NCBI RefSeq assembly: GCF_016598535.1
Contig: NZ_CP066779.1
Span: 2,480,001 to 2,544,000, forward strand
Direction of reading: 5' to 3'
Origin: Rhodococcus sp. P-2
GTDB lineage: Bacteria > Actinomycetota > Actinomycetes > Mycobacteriales > Mycobacteriaceae
Length of the DNA stretch: 64,000 nt
This document shows positions 41,469-50,344 of this stretch, one piece after another. The notes under the pieces are model-generated. The model did no database searches, had not been told where the DNA came from, and worked only from the letters and a program-made list of their open reading frames with translations. The position numbers were made by a program, and so were the translations under genes. Every line of letters starts with the position of its first letter. Position 1 is the stretch's first letter.

Positions 41469-42311
41469 ATGCAGCACGAAGAGTCGTCGTTCACCGGAGT
41501 GGCCGGCACCAAGATCGTCTACGACGTGTGGACTCCGGACCGCGAACCCACCGGGGTTCTCGTCCTCTGCCACGGCCTCGGCGAACACGCGAGGCGCTAC
41601 GACCATGTTGCTGCCCGTCTCGGGGAACTCGGGCTCATCGTGTACGCACCCGACCATCGCGGGCACGGGCGTTCTGGCGGCAAGCGCGTTCACCTGAAAG
41701 AATTCTCCGACTTCACCGACGACGTCCACACGTTGTTCTCGATCGTGACGGCGGCTCATCCCGGCAAGGACAAGTTCCTGCTCGGGCACAGCATGGGCGG
41801 CGCGATCGCCCTTTCCTACGCCCTCGACCATCAGGCCGATCTCAAAGCCCTCGCCCTGTCCGGACCTGCCGTGATCATCGCAACCGGTACTCCGAAGATC
41901 GTGATGCAGTTGGGCAAGATCGTCGGCAAATATCTCCCCGACGTGCCCGTCGAGAATCTGGAAGCAGCTGCCGTATCGCGTGATCAAAAGGTCGTCGACA
42001 AGTACAACGCCGACCCGCTGGTTCACCACGGCAAGGTTCCTGCCGGAATCGCGCGCGGCATGATCACCGCCGCGGAAGGATTCCCGGCGCGCCTACCCTC
42101 GCTCACCATTCCCGTACTGCTTCAACACGGCTCGGACGACCGATTGACGGACCCCGCCGGCAGCAAGCTCGTCGCAGATCTGGCCGGCTCTTCGGATGTC
42201 ACCTTGAAGGTGTACGACGGCTTGTACCACGAGATCTTCAATGAGCCTGAGCAGGAAGAGGTTCTGAACGATCTGATCGAGTGGCTGCGTCCGCGGGTCA
42301 CCGGAGCGTAG
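41469..42311 (+). CDS. Monoacylglycerol lipase-type alpha/beta hydrolase
   Basis: A 280-residue serine hydrolase. The fold has LVLCHGLGEHARRYDHVAAR (about 34-53), YAPDHRGHGRSGG, the nucleophile in LLGHSMGGAIAL (Ser about 114), catalytic Asp in LQHGSDDRLTD (about 230) and His in YDGLYHEIFNE (about 260). It matches the monoglyceride lipase group that includes mycobacterial Rv0183. It likely hydrolyses monoacylglycerols of the envelope or storage lipids. ATG 41469 follows AGAGAGGGCGC. The stop is 2 bp before the MobA-like start. Confidence 0.9.
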   Translation: MQHEESSFTGVAGTKIVYDVWTPDREPTGVLVLCHGLGEHARRYDHVAARLGELGLIVYAPDHRGHGRSGGKRVHLKEFSDFTDDVHTLFSIVTAAHPGKDKFLLGHSMGGAIALSYALDHQADLKALALSGPAVIIATGTPKIVMQLGKIVGKYLPDVPVENLEAAAVSRDQKVVDKYNADPLVHHGKVPAGIARGMITAAEGFPARLPSLTIPVLLQHGSDDRLTDPAGSKLVADLAGSSDVTLKVYDGLYHEIFNEPEQEEVLNDLIEWLRPRVTGA

Positions 42312-42313
42312 TC

Positions 42314-42880
42314 ATGTCGATGTGCGGGATCCTGCTGGCTGCCGGGGCGGGATCCCGCATGGGCAAACCGAAAGCTCTCGTCACAGACGCCGACGGTCAG
42401 TCGTGGCTCCACCACGGGGTGACGACACTGCAGTCCGCCGGCATCTCGCCGGTCATCGTGGTCCTCGGCGCCCAAGCCGAGGCCGCCGTCGAGCTACTGC
42501 CCACCACCGATGTCATTGTGGTGATATCGGATTGGCAACACGGAATGAGCGCGTCACTGCGCTGCGGACTCGAGGCGGCCATGCAGATCGAGGGCGCCGA
42601 GGCGGCAGCGATCTCCCTGGTCGACGTCCCGGACCTCAACGCCGAAACCGTGACTCGTATCGTGGGCCAGAGCGCCCGCTCACGAAACATACTGCGAAGA
42701 GCTGTCTTTCACGGCAGGCCCGGCCATCCCGTCCTGATCGGACGCGACCACTGGCCGACGCTTGCCAAGTCACTCACCGGGGACGGGGGCGCCAACGCCT
42801 ACCTACGCGAACACGGGGTCGAGTTGGTGGAGTGCAGCGACCTCAGCAGCGGCGTCGACATCGACTATCCCGAAGCCTGA
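42314..42880 (+). CDS. MobA/MocA-like molybdenum-cofactor nucleotidyltransferase
   Basis: A 188-residue NTP-transferase. It has the N-terminal LLAAGAGSRMGKPKAL (about 5-20), SPVIVVLGAQAEAAVELLP, SDWQHGMSASLRCGLEAA (about 76-93), VDVPDLNAETV (about 106) and GRPGHPVLIGRDHW (about 140). MocA transfers CMP to molybdopterin; related MobA transfers GMP. No molybdoenzyme gene lies nearby. It is close to the lipase gene, with translational coupling likely (stop, 2 bp, ATG). Confidence 0.85.
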   Translation: MSMCGILLAAGAGSRMGKPKALVTDADGQSWLHHGVTTLQSAGISPVIVVLGAQAEAAVELLPTTDVIVVISDWQHGMSASLRCGLEAAMQIEGAEAAAISLVDVPDLNAETVTRIVGQSARSRNILRRAVFHGRPGHPVLIGRDHWPTLAKSLTGDGGANAYLREHGVELVECSDLSSGVDIDYPEA

Positions 42881-42939
42881 TCGCACTGTCACAATCCTCC
42901 CAGGTGGTGGGTGTCCGAATTCGGTGTAAAGATGACCCG

Positions 42940-43743
42940 ATGAAACGTACCGTCGCCGCCCTGCTCGACATCGAGATCGACGAGGCGACCAACCTGGAGT
43001 TCAAGATCGCGGTGACGCGCGCACCGGGGGTCGAGCTACTGGAAACGATGTCGTTCGTTCATGACGGCAATCCGATCGCACCCCGTGAGATTATCGCCGA
43101 ACACGGCACCCGGATTCATCTACTCGACTGTGCCCCAGGCAAACTGATCGTCAGCTACGACGCAACCGTCATCGGCCGCGCAGAACCGGCGTCGGTCAGC
43201 GACTACGACGTGTCGAAATATCTGCGCCCCAGCCGGTATGCCGAGGCCGACAAGTTCTTCGGTTTTGTCGCCGGGCAATTCGATCTCGCTACTCCCCCGG
43301 CCGAACTCCTCCTCGAAGTCACGCGCTGGGTGAGTACACATTTGAGTTATGTTCCCGGCACCAGCCGCGGCACCGACAGTGCGGTAGACACCTTGCTGGC
43401 CGGCGCCGGAGTGTGCCGCGACTACTCGCACCTGACCATCTCGCTGCTACGCGCGGTGGGGATTCCCGCGCGCTTGGTGGCCGTCTACGCGCCGGGGTGC
43501 GATCCGATGGATTTTCACGCCGTCGTCGAAGCCAGTATCGACAACGTGTGGCGCGTAGTCGATGCAACGCAATTGGCCCCGCGCAGCAATCTTGTGCGCA
43601 TCTCGACCGGCCGAGACGCCGCGGACACAGCCTTCCTCGATAATCACGGCGGTTCTATCACTTTGCATGCCTCGGAAGTTCGCGCAGTCGTCGACGGCGT
43701 TCTCGACAACGACGACTACGCGACACTGACGTCCATCGGATGA
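42940..43743 (+). CDS. Transglutaminase-like cysteine protease
   Basis: A 267-residue protein. It has an N-terminal beta region (about 1-110) and a transglutaminase-core domain with Cys in GAGVCRDYSHLTIS (about 152), His in PMDFHAVVEAS (about 188) and Asp in RVVDATQLAP (about 203), a complete C-H-D triad. SAVDTLLAGAGVCRDYSH is the usual context. The family includes peptidases and amide hydrolases; many actinobacteria keep one with unknown substrate. ATG 42940 has no strong ribosome binding site, but the frame and homologous start (MKRTVAALLDIEI) support it. It is convergent with the next gene, 9 bp apart. Confidence 0.87.
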   Translation: MKRTVAALLDIEIDEATNLEFKIAVTRAPGVELLETMSFVHDGNPIAPREIIAEHGTRIHLLDCAPGKLIVSYDATVIGRAEPASVSDYDVSKYLRPSRYAEADKFFGFVAGQFDLATPPAELLLEVTRWVSTHLSYVPGTSRGTDSAVDTLLAGAGVCRDYSHLTISLLRAVGIPARLVAVYAPGCDPMDFHAVVEASIDNVWRVVDATQLAPRSNLVRISTGRDAADTAFLDNHGGSITLHASEVRAVVDGVLDNDDYATLTSIG

Positions 43744-43752
43744 AGAGCAGCG

Positions 43753-44724
43753 TCAGGCGCTGATCTGGTTCTGCGAGGCCATCGTTCGCTCGAGGAACTT
43801 GACCGTGAGATCGACGATCGCTTTGCCCTCGCGAAGCGCTTTGCCGATCACCGGGAAGGCATGGATCTGCCCACTCCAGATGTGCGTTTCGACGGCTTGT
43901 CCTGCCTTGATCAAGTTTTCGGTCATGATCTCGACGTCCGGACGCATCAATTCGTATTCGGCGGACACCAGGAACGACGGCGGAATCAGGCTGGCGTCGG
44001 CGTTGATCGGCGACTGCGCACCAGGAATCTCGTCCGGACCCTCGAGCCACCGGTCCTTGAGCTTTTCCACCTGTGACATCGGTAGGTAGGCGTCACGTTT
44101 CATGAAATCGGGATCATGGTCCTCGAGGTTCACGTTGAGAAGCGGCGAGTATCCGACGACGGCTGCGGGCCGCGTGATTCCGCGCAGTGCGGTAATTTCG
44201 GCGACCTTCATGGCCAGGTAACCGCCCGCCGAGTCACCGGCGACCACAATCTTGTTCGGATCTTCCGCTGTCTCGAGCAACGCGGTGTATGCGGCCATCG
44301 CGTCTTTGACGGAGGTGCCGATGGAACCTTCCGGCAACTGTCGGTAGCGCACGGAGATCACCGGTACGCCGGCCTTCGCCGAGAGCAGGCCGCACAGCGC
44401 GCGGTGCGTTGCCAGACCGCAGAAGACGAACCCACCGCCGTGGAAGTAGAGGATTGTGGCGCCGGCCAATTCGCCCTGCGCTTTGCGTGGATGCTGCACC
44501 TTCTCGCTGGGCACACCACCCAGCGTGAAAGGCTCGATGTCGAGGTTCTTCGGCTTCGGCAGTTTGTCCGCCATCGCGTCGAGTCGCTCGAGTTGGCGGA
44601 TACCGCGTTCGGTGGTCGGCCAGAGGGTGAACATGGGCTTCACGAACGTCCTGGTCAGGCAGAAGATAACCCGTGCTCGCGGGCTCACGTTCCAATGCCA
44701 TACCGTCGAATCTCGCGTCCGCAT
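43753..44724 (-). CDS. Hormone-sensitive-lipase-family esterase
   Basis: A 323-residue alpha/beta hydrolase. It has the oxyanion motif YFHGGGFVFCG (about 92-102), nucleophile in VAGDSAGGYLA (Ser about 164), Asp in LVSAEYELMRPD (about 261) and His in GQIHAFPV (about 290). These are characters of the HSL/BAH family IV. It probably hydrolyses short-chain or medium-chain esters. ATG 44724 follows GGGAGGACGCT; a preceding frame extension to 44769 lacks such a site. The N-terminal hydrophobic segment (about 15-35) may associate with membrane. Confidence 0.88.
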   Translation of the reverse strand: MRTRDSTVWHWNVSPRARVIFCLTRTFVKPMFTLWPTTERGIRQLERLDAMADKLPKPKNLDIEPFTLGGVPSEKVQHPRKAQGELAGATILYFHGGGFVFCGLATHRALCGLLSAKAGVPVISVRYRQLPEGSIGTSVKDAMAAYTALLETAEDPNKIVVAGDSAGGYLAMKVAEITALRGITRPAAVVGYSPLLNVNLEDHDPDFMKRDAYLPMSQVEKLKDRWLEGPDEIPGAQSPINADASLIPPSFLVSAEYELMRPDVEIMTENLIKAGQAVETHIWSGQIHAFPVIGKALREGKAIVDLTVKFLERTMASQNQISA

Positions 44725-44867
44725 AGCGTCCTCCCAGGTCAAGCCGTTTTGTGCATGTGAGTTACACATACTTGTCGGCTGCTGATGTGAACGATAACTG
44801 ACGCTGCGTCAAAATGACACGACGGGTGGACCTCAATTGCTCGAGCGTGTGCAAGTTCGGCTCGCAA

Positions 44868-45305
44868 TCACGGCTGGGAGAGATACGCGGACAGTCCGCG
44901 GTGCCCGCCACGCATCATCGCTTCATGATTCCACTCGAACACCGGCTTCGCGATCTTCGAGGCCAGACCGAGCGCTCCGGACACCGCCACTTGTTGCCGA
45001 AATTCGGCTATGCAACCAGATCCAGTAGGTCGCACCGCCCAGCTACTCCACCCGGTCATCGCCCCGGAGAGACGCACTTTCAGATAGCGGGCAACTGAAT
45101 CTTCGACCTCGCGCCGCCCGAAGACCAGCAGCGTCAGAGGGACAGCGCTGCGGATGGACATGGAGCCTGAGTGCTCGTCGATCGTCCGGACTCGGCGTAT
45201 CTGAGGCCACCACTGCGAATACCTCTCGGCGTTCGCGAGAACGTCGTAGACACGGTCGGCAGAGGCAGGGAGCGTCCAGACGCTGTGGAAGTCGAAGTCG
45301 GTCAC
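44868..45305 (-). CDS. SRPBCC/START-fold small protein
   Basis: A 145-residue protein with the polyketide-cyclase/SRPBCC pattern. The start is FDFHSVWTLPASADRVYDVL, and NAERYSQWWPQIRRV, ARYLKVRLSGAMTGWSSWAV and EFRQQVAVSGALG follow. These proteins bind lipids or aromatic ligands or act as cyclases. No further assignment is possible. The C-terminal helix (PVFEWNHEAMMRGGHRGL) is typical. It is 76 bp upstream (leftward reading) of the gntK stop; relation to gluconate genes is unlikely. Confidence 0.8.
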   Translation of the reverse strand: MTDFDFHSVWTLPASADRVYDVLANAERYSQWWPQIRRVRTIDEHSGSMSIRSAVPLTLLVFGRREVEDSVARYLKVRLSGAMTGWSSWAVRPTGSGCIAEFRQQVAVSGALGLASKIAKPVFEWNHEAMMRGGHRGLSAYLSQP

Positions 45306-45381
45306 GGTTCAGTCTGTCTGCGCAGCAGCAGTCACCCTTGCACCGTAACCCGAACCGCGGGTGCCCACGCACCTGGCTTGC

Positions 45382-45912
45382 TCAGTATTCGAACGTCTCC
45401 ACCCGTCGCAGGATCTCCTCCGCGATCTTGGCGGGGCTCCCGCCCACGTCGACGACGATGGCCTGTTCGTCCGGGTCGACGGCCTCGAGCGTCGAGATCT
45501 GGGAGTCGAGGAGCGAGGCGGGCATGTAGTGATCGAGGCGGGCGGTCAATCGCTGGCCGATCTGATCCCGCGAACCGGCGAGGTGCACGAATACGACGTG
45601 CTCACCGCGAAGAACGTCGCGGTAACTCCGCTTGAGCGCCGAACACGTGACGATGCCCGGCTGACCGGCGTCGGTATGGCTCTTGATCCAGACGGCGATC
45701 TTGTCGAGCCAGGGCCAGCGATCTTCGTCGTTCAACGGATGCCCGGTGGCCATCTTGTCGATGTTCGCCTGCGGGTGCAGATCGTCGCCTTCTTGAAGGT
45801 CCCAGCCCATCGCGCCGGCGAGCATGCCGCCGACCGTCGACTTTCCCGAACCCGAGACACCCATCAGGACGAGCACGGGATACTGCTTCTGCTGTGCCGC
45901 TTCGCTGTTCAT
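45382..45912 (-). CDS. gntK: Gluconokinase
   Basis: A 176-residue P-loop kinase. Walker A is MGVSGSGKSTVGGML (about 17-31), with the GntK signature EGDDLHPQANIDKMATGHPL (about 41-60), DRWPWL, TCSALKRSYRDVLRG and DHYMPASLLDSQ. It phosphorylates gluconate to 6-phosphogluconate, feeding the pentose phosphate or Entner-Doudoroff route. It lies 12 bp downstream of gntP on the same strand and completes a gluconate uptake and activation operon. Confidence 0.95.
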   Translation of the reverse strand: MNSEAAQQKQYPVLVLMGVSGSGKSTVGGMLAGAMGWDLQEGDDLHPQANIDKMATGHPLNDEDRWPWLDKIAVWIKSHTDAGQPGIVTCSALKRSYRDVLRGEHVVFVHLAGSRDQIGQRLTARLDHYMPASLLDSQISTLEAVDPDEQAIVVDVGGSPAKIAEEILRRVETFEY

Positions 45913-45924
45913 GTGCTCGCCTAC

Positions 45925-47313
45925 CTAGATGAATGCGCTCAACACGAGCACTCCGGCCAGACCCGATACCGAGATGATGCATTCCATCACGGTCCAGGTC
46001 TTGAGGTTCTGTACCACGCTGACGCCCAGATACTCCTTCACCAACCAGAATCCGGCGTCGTTGACGTGCGAGAGGAAGAGCGAGCCTGCACCGATCGCCA
46101 ACACCATCAGCGAGACGTGCGCCGACGAGAGGTCTGCCGCAACCGGAGCGAGGATGCCCGACGCCGTTACCGTCGCCACCGTTGCCGAACCCGTTGCGAC
46201 GCGGATCAATACCGCCACCAGCCAGGCCAGGAACAGCACGGGAAGGCTGCTGCCCTTGATCGCGTCGGCGATCACCCCGGCGATACCGGTGTCGATCAGG
46301 ACCTGCTTGAAACCGCCTCCGGCACCGACGATCAACAAGATGCCTGCGATGGGAGGTAGGGAACTTTCGAGTGACTTCGAGATGGCCTTGCGGTCCATCC
46401 CGCCGCCGCGACCCAGAAGCACCATTCCGACCAGAACAGCGAGACCCAAAGCGACGACGGGTGTTCCGAGGAAGTCGAGGACGGACTTGGGGAGCGCCTC
46501 GGAATCGGGCGCGATCACGTCGGCGAACGCTTTGCCCAGCATGAGAACAACCGGAAGGAGGATCGCTGCGAGAGTCGCCGCGAACGAGGGGCGCTGCTGC
46601 TTCTCTTCCTCGCCTCGATCTTCGCCTGTGACAAAGAGATCCGGAACCTTCACGTCGACCCACCGCGCGGCGTACTTACTGAAGACCGGTCCGGCGAGAA
46701 CAACAGTGGGGATCGCGACGAGGACACCGAGCGCGAGGGTGAGGCCGAGGTTTGCGTTCAATGCCGAGACTGCAACCAGCGGGCCGGGGTGAGGGGGAAC
46801 CAACCCGTGCATGGCCGAGAGGCCCGCGAGGGTGGGGATCGCGATACGCATCAGGGACAAGCCGGAGCGCCGCGCGACGAGGATGATGACCGGCATCAAC
46901 AGCACGAGACCGATCTCGAAGAACATCGGCAGACCGATGACCGCGCCGACCAGAGCCATGGTCCACGGGAGTGCTTTGGTGCTGGATCGGCCGACCAGTG
47001 TGTCGACCACGCGGTCGGCACCGCCGGAATCGGCGAGGAGTTTGCCGAACATCGCGCCGAAACCGATCAGGATTCCGACGCTTCCCATGGTCGACCCGAA
47101 GCCGGTGGCGAACGCCGCGACCGACTCGGCCGAACCGAGGCCTGCCGCCAGTCCGACGCCCACCGCGCCGATGGACAGCGCGAGGAAGGGATGCAGGTCC
47201 AGCCAGGTGATCAGCGCGATGATGACCGCGACGCCGGCGACCGCAGCGATGATCAATCGTGCGTCGCTACCAGCGGGGACGACCTCGGCCGCCAGCAATG
47301 CTGTGGTGTTCAT
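45925..47313 (-). CDS. gntP: Gluconate permease (GntP family)
   Basis: Inner-membrane transporter of 462 residues with about 12-14 helices. The GntP pattern is evident: LDLHPFLALSIGAVGVGLAA, GFGAMFGKLLADSGGADRVV (about 83-102), GLVPPHPGPLVAVSALNANL (about 170-190), and the C-terminal LFLSHVNDAGFWLVKEYLG (about 410-430). It co-transports gluconate with protons. Adjacent to gntK and divergent from a FadR-type regulator with an inverted repeat in the gap. The ATG at 47313 is followed by the first helix at about 20-40. Confidence 0.94.
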   Translation of the reverse strand: MNTTALLAAEVVPAGSDARLIIAAVAGVAVIIALITWLDLHPFLALSIGAVGVGLAAGLGSAESVAAFATGFGSTMGSVGILIGFGAMFGKLLADSGGADRVVDTLVGRSSTKALPWTMALVGAVIGLPMFFEIGLVLLMPVIILVARRSGLSLMRIAIPTLAGLSAMHGLVPPHPGPLVAVSALNANLGLTLALGVLVAIPTVVLAGPVFSKYAARWVDVKVPDLFVTGEDRGEEEKQQRPSFAATLAAILLPVVLMLGKAFADVIAPDSEALPKSVLDFLGTPVVALGLAVLVGMVLLGRGGGMDRKAISKSLESSLPPIAGILLIVGAGGGFKQVLIDTGIAGVIADAIKGSSLPVLFLAWLVAVLIRVATGSATVATVTASGILAPVAADLSSAHVSLMVLAIGAGSLFLSHVNDAGFWLVKEYLGVSVVQNLKTWTVMECIISVSGLAGVLVLSAFI

Positions 47314-47362
47314 AGGGACTCCCAGTCCGATGAGTGATTGAGGTCACTGTTCCTTAATTAAC

Positions 47363-47395
47363 CTACAATTTCAAGAGCAGACACTAATTTGTAGT
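47363..47395. promoter_or_regulatory. Operator-like inverted repeats in the gntP-regulator gap
   Basis: CTACAA (47363-47368) and TTGTAG (47389-47394) form an inverted repeat, and ACTA-ATTTG-TAGT (47383-47395) is a second one. They lie in A/T-rich DNA between the divergent gntP and GntR genes. FadR-type gluconate repressors are likely binders; the exact site is not certain. Confidence 0.45.
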
Positions 47396-47446
47396 ATTTA
47401 TCCGGCTTCCACCGGGCTTACTCCATACGCATGGGACGATCTACAT

Positions 47447-48175
47447 ATGCCTTCTGTCCCGTTTCAGCAGTTACACGACTCGATGCTGGAACAGCTCGGC
47501 CAAGACATAGTCGGTGGCGTTCTCGCCCCGGGAACCACGATCTCGGCCGACGAGGTCGCAACGCGCTACGACGTGTCACGAACCGTCATCCGCGAAGTCG
47601 TCCGCGTTCTCGAATCCCTCGGATTGGCCTCGGTTCGTCGACGCGTCGGAATCACCATCCTCGGCTCCGAGCACTGGAACTCACTCGACCCCAATGTCAT
47701 CCGCTGGCAACTGGCCGGTCCGGATCGGTTCGAGCAGCTGTCGATCCTGAGTGAACTCCGTTCCGGTATCGAACCCTTGGCTGCACGACTGGCCGCAACG
47801 CGAGCAACACCCGAGCAGTGCGGCGCTCTCACCGCAGCCGTCATCGGCATGTCAGCTACCTCTCGCGCTGCCGATACCGATGCCTATCTCGGCCATGACT
47901 CCGACTTCCACCGCACACTGCTCGCCGCCTCCGGCAACCCGATGCTGCGTGCGATGTCGCAGATCGTCGTCGAGATACTCGAAGGCCGCACCCGCCACTC
48001 GCTGATGCCCCACGAAGCCGACCCCGAAGCTATTCACCTGCACGGAGTGGTCGCGTCAGCCATTCAGGCCGGGGACGCCGACGCTGCAGAAGCCGCGATG
48101 CGTTCGATCGTCGCGGAATCCGCAGAAGCGGTCGAAACAATGCGCGAAAGCCCCGAACCGCCGCCTCATCTGTAA
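47447..48175 (+). CDS. FadR-type GntR regulator of gluconate genes
   Basis: A 242-residue regulator. The winged HTH is at about 10-70 ([39 protein letters not shown]) and the FCD domain is at about 85-230, with the metal-type ligands in [18 protein letters not shown] and [14 protein letters not shown]. It is divergent from gntP-gntK and probably represses them without gluconate (inference from position). The role is analogous to GntR of E. coli, but of a different subfamily (FadR rather than LacI). Confidence 0.9.
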   Translation: MPSVPFQQLHDSMLEQLGQDIVGGVLAPGTTISADEVATRYDVSRTVIREVVRVLESLGLASVRRRVGITILGSEHWNSLDPNVIRWQLAGPDRFEQLSILSELRSGIEPLAARLAATRATPEQCGALTAAVIGMSATSRAADTDAYLGHDSDFHRTLLAASGNPMLRAMSQIVVEILEGRTRHSLMPHEADPEAIHLHGVVASAIQAGDADAAEAAMRSIVAESAEAVETMRESPEPPPHL

Positions 48176-48237
48176 GTCGAGCCACAGACTCGGCGGAATT
48201 GGCCCGCAACTGCTCCGCAAGTGGAACGCTTGGCGCC

Positions 48238-48273
48238 ATGACAGCACTCGCTACCCAGAACAGCGCACTCTGA
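48238..48273 (+). CDS. Possible 11-residue leader peptide before gpsA
   Basis: A short frame [11 protein letters not shown] with stop TGA at 48271-48273, which overlaps the gpsA ATG (48273) as TGATG. Ribosomes ending the leader could re-initiate at gpsA, which lacks an obvious ribosome binding site. GTGGAACG lies about 14 nt upstream of the leader ATG, a weak signal. It may be only a chance reading frame. Confidence 0.3.
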   Translation: MTALATQNSAL

Positions 48274-49280
48274 TGGCCCGCCCGGTACGCGTCGTCGTCC
48301 TCGGTGCCGGATCGTGGGGAACCACGGTGGCCGGCCTCGCTGCCCGCAACACTCCCACCCTGCTGTGGGCACGAAATTCCGAAGCGGCCGACGAAATCAA
48401 TTCGCAACGGACCAACTCCAAATACCTTGGTGAGCGCAAACTTCCCAAGGGACTCAAGGCAACCTCGGATCTGGTCGAAGCCGCTCGCGAAGCGGACGTC
48501 CTCGTCTGCGGAGTGCCGTCGCACGCCGTTCGCGCCACCCTCGCCGAGATCGCCAACGAGGTTCGGGCCTGGGTGCCGGTGTTGTCACTGTCCAAGGGCC
48601 TCGAACCCGGCACCCGGCAGCGTCCCACCGAAGTGATCGCCGAGTGCCTGCCCGGCCATCCCGTCGGACTGCTCGCGGGCCCCAACATCGCCAAGGAGAT
48701 CGTCGACGGCATGGCCGCGGCATCGGTCGTGGCCACCCAGGACGATCGCGTCGCCGCCGCGCTGCAACCACTCTTCGCGTCGTCGGTCTTCCGTGTCTAC
48801 CGCAACACCGACGTGCTCGGCTGCGAACTCGGCGGCATCCTCAAGAACATCGTCGCCATCGCCTCTGGCATGGCGGACGGCTTGGGCGTCGGTGACAACA
48901 CCCGCGCGATGGTGCTCGCACGCGGCCTCGCCGAGATGACCCGCCTCGGTGAAGCGATGGGCGCCAACCCGCGTACCTTTGCCGGCTTGACGGGCGTCGG
49001 CGATTTGATTGCCACCTGCATGGCTCCGACTTCTCGTAACCGTCGCGTCGGCGAAGCTCTGGCGCAGGGCCTGACCGTCGAGGAGGCTGTCGCCAAGCTC
49101 GGTCAGGTCGCAGAGGGCGTCAAGACCGCCCCCACCGTCATGGATCTGGCCCGCGAATACGGCGTCGACATGCCGATCGCCGCGGAGGTCGAGGCCGTCA
49201 TCGGTGGCCGTCAAAGTGCCAGCGACGCGTATCGCGGGCTTCAGAAAGTTGCTCCAGGCGGCGAGCACGAGGTGGCGTGA
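48273..49280 (+). CDS. gpsA: NAD(P)-dependent glycerol-3-phosphate dehydrogenase
   Basis: A 335-residue cytoplasmic enzyme. The Rossmann motif is [14 protein letters not shown] (about 8-21), GVPSHAVR is at about 81, LSKGLEP at about 110, GPNIAKEI at about 137, and the catalytic Lys region [20 protein letters not shown] at about 190-210, with [10 protein letters not shown] near 248. It makes sn-glycerol 3-phosphate for phospholipid synthesis from dihydroxyacetone phosphate. Upstream is a GntR regulator on the same strand, 97 bp away. The C-terminus is complete. Confidence 0.95.
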   Translation: MARPVRVVVLGAGSWGTTVAGLAARNTPTLLWARNSEAADEINSQRTNSKYLGERKLPKGLKATSDLVEAAREADVLVCGVPSHAVRATLAEIANEVRAWVPVLSLSKGLEPGTRQRPTEVIAECLPGHPVGLLAGPNIAKEIVDGMAAASVVATQDDRVAAALQPLFASSVFRVYRNTDVLGCELGGILKNIVAIASGMADGLGVGDNTRAMVLARGLAEMTRLGEAMGANPRTFAGLTGVGDLIATCMAPTSRNRRVGEALAQGLTVEEAVAKLGQVAEGVKTAPTVMDLAREYGVDMPIAAEVEAVIGGRQSASDAYRGLQKVAPGGEHEVA

Positions 49281-49286
49281 GGAAGT

Positions 49287-49324
49287 TCTACAGATATCTA
49301 GCAATTTAGCTAGATACCTGTAGA
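49287..49324. terminator. Near-perfect inverted repeat between gpsA and the convergent SDR gene
   Basis: TCTACAGATATCTAGC (49287-49302) pairs with GCTAGATACCTGTAGA (49309-49324) with a single mismatch and a 6-nt A/T loop. It lies 6 bp after the gpsA stop and 10 bp before the convergent stop. It is A/T-rich compared with usual actinobacterial terminators, but position supports bidirectional termination. Confidence 0.6.
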
Positions 49325-49334
49325 TCGCCCGAGA

Positions 49335-50171
49335 TCAGTGAGATGGAGCGTCGACGAAGATGTCGATCGCCAGCGGTGACCGACCGCCGTACTGCGAGAA
49401 ATCCGAGATCCCCGCCTCGCGCAGGATCTCGACGTCGAGCACCGTGCGACCGGTATCCGTGCCGGCGGGACGCCCGAGAATCTCGACCGCCGCATCGGCC
49501 ATGATCTCGGGTGAACGCGAGTGATCGATGCTGTCATCTCCCCCGAGCAGGTTTCCGACAGCGGCCGTGGCGATCATGGTCTCCGGCCACAGGCAATTAC
49601 TCGAAATCGGTGCACCTGAATACTCGGCGGCGATACCCAAGGCCGCCAACGTCATTCCGTATTTCGCCAGCATGTAGCCCGGATGGGCACCCAACCAGTG
49701 CGGCGAAAAGTTGAGCGGCGGCGACAGCGTCAACACGTGCGCGTTGGCCGACACCTGAAGGTACGGAAGGCACGCGCGGGTGAGCGCGAAGGTTCCACGG
49801 ACGTTGACCTGCTGCATCAGATCGAACCGCTTCATCGCGAGGTCTTCGGTTTTCGAAATGTCGAGGACGCTCGCGTTGTTGACCACGATGTCGATGCCAC
49901 CGAAGTGCTCTACCGCTGCAGCCACTGCCCGTGCGATGTCGTCGTCGCTCCTCACGTCACCGACGACGGGAATGGCATGACCCCCAAGCCCGTTCAACTC
50001 GTCCACAGCCGTGTGGATGGTTCCGGGCAGCCTGGGATCCGGAGTATCGGTCTTGGCGAGCAACACGATGTTCCCGCCGCGGCGCGCTATCGCACGGGCT
50101 ATGGCAAGTCCGATACCACGGCTCCCGCCGGACATGATTGCGGTTCGTCCCCGGAAGTTTTTGTCGTCCAA
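49335..50171 (-). CDS. Short-chain dehydrogenase (HSDL2-like)
   Basis: A 278-residue SDR. The NADP motif is SGGSRGIGLAIAR (about 14-26), AKTDTPDPRLPGTIHTAVDE is the HSDL2/SDR-C type insertion (about 39-58), VNNASVLDI replaces NNAG, and YMLAKYGMT holds catalytic Tyr/Lys (about 165-169). The expected catalytic Ser is in LTLSPPLNF. HSDL2 relatives are linked to peroxisomal or fatty-acid metabolism; substrate here is unknown. It is convergent with gpsA. Confidence 0.85.
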   Translation of the reverse strand: MDDKNFRGRTAIMSGGSRGIGLAIARAIARRGGNIVLLAKTDTPDPRLPGTIHTAVDELNGLGGHAIPVVGDVRSDDDIARAVAAAVEHFGGIDIVVNNASVLDISKTEDLAMKRFDLMQQVNVRGTFALTRACLPYLQVSANAHVLTLSPPLNFSPHWLGAHPGYMLAKYGMTLAALGIAAEYSGAPISSNCLWPETMIATAAVGNLLGGDDSIDHSRSPEIMADAAVEILGRPAGTDTGRTVLDVEILREAGISDFSQYGGRSPLAIDIFVDAPSH

Positions 50172-50344
50172 AACGAATCCTTGTCATCGTCGACGGTCAT
50201 CGTCGCTGCGGATGTGGCCGAGGGAAGTCCCGACACGACCACTCGTCGACTTCCACGATATGAGCGCCTCACCGCGATGACTACGTCCGCTGAGCATCAA
50301 GAATCGTTGATCCCTTGTCCCGTCAGGACAACGGATCAATGCGG

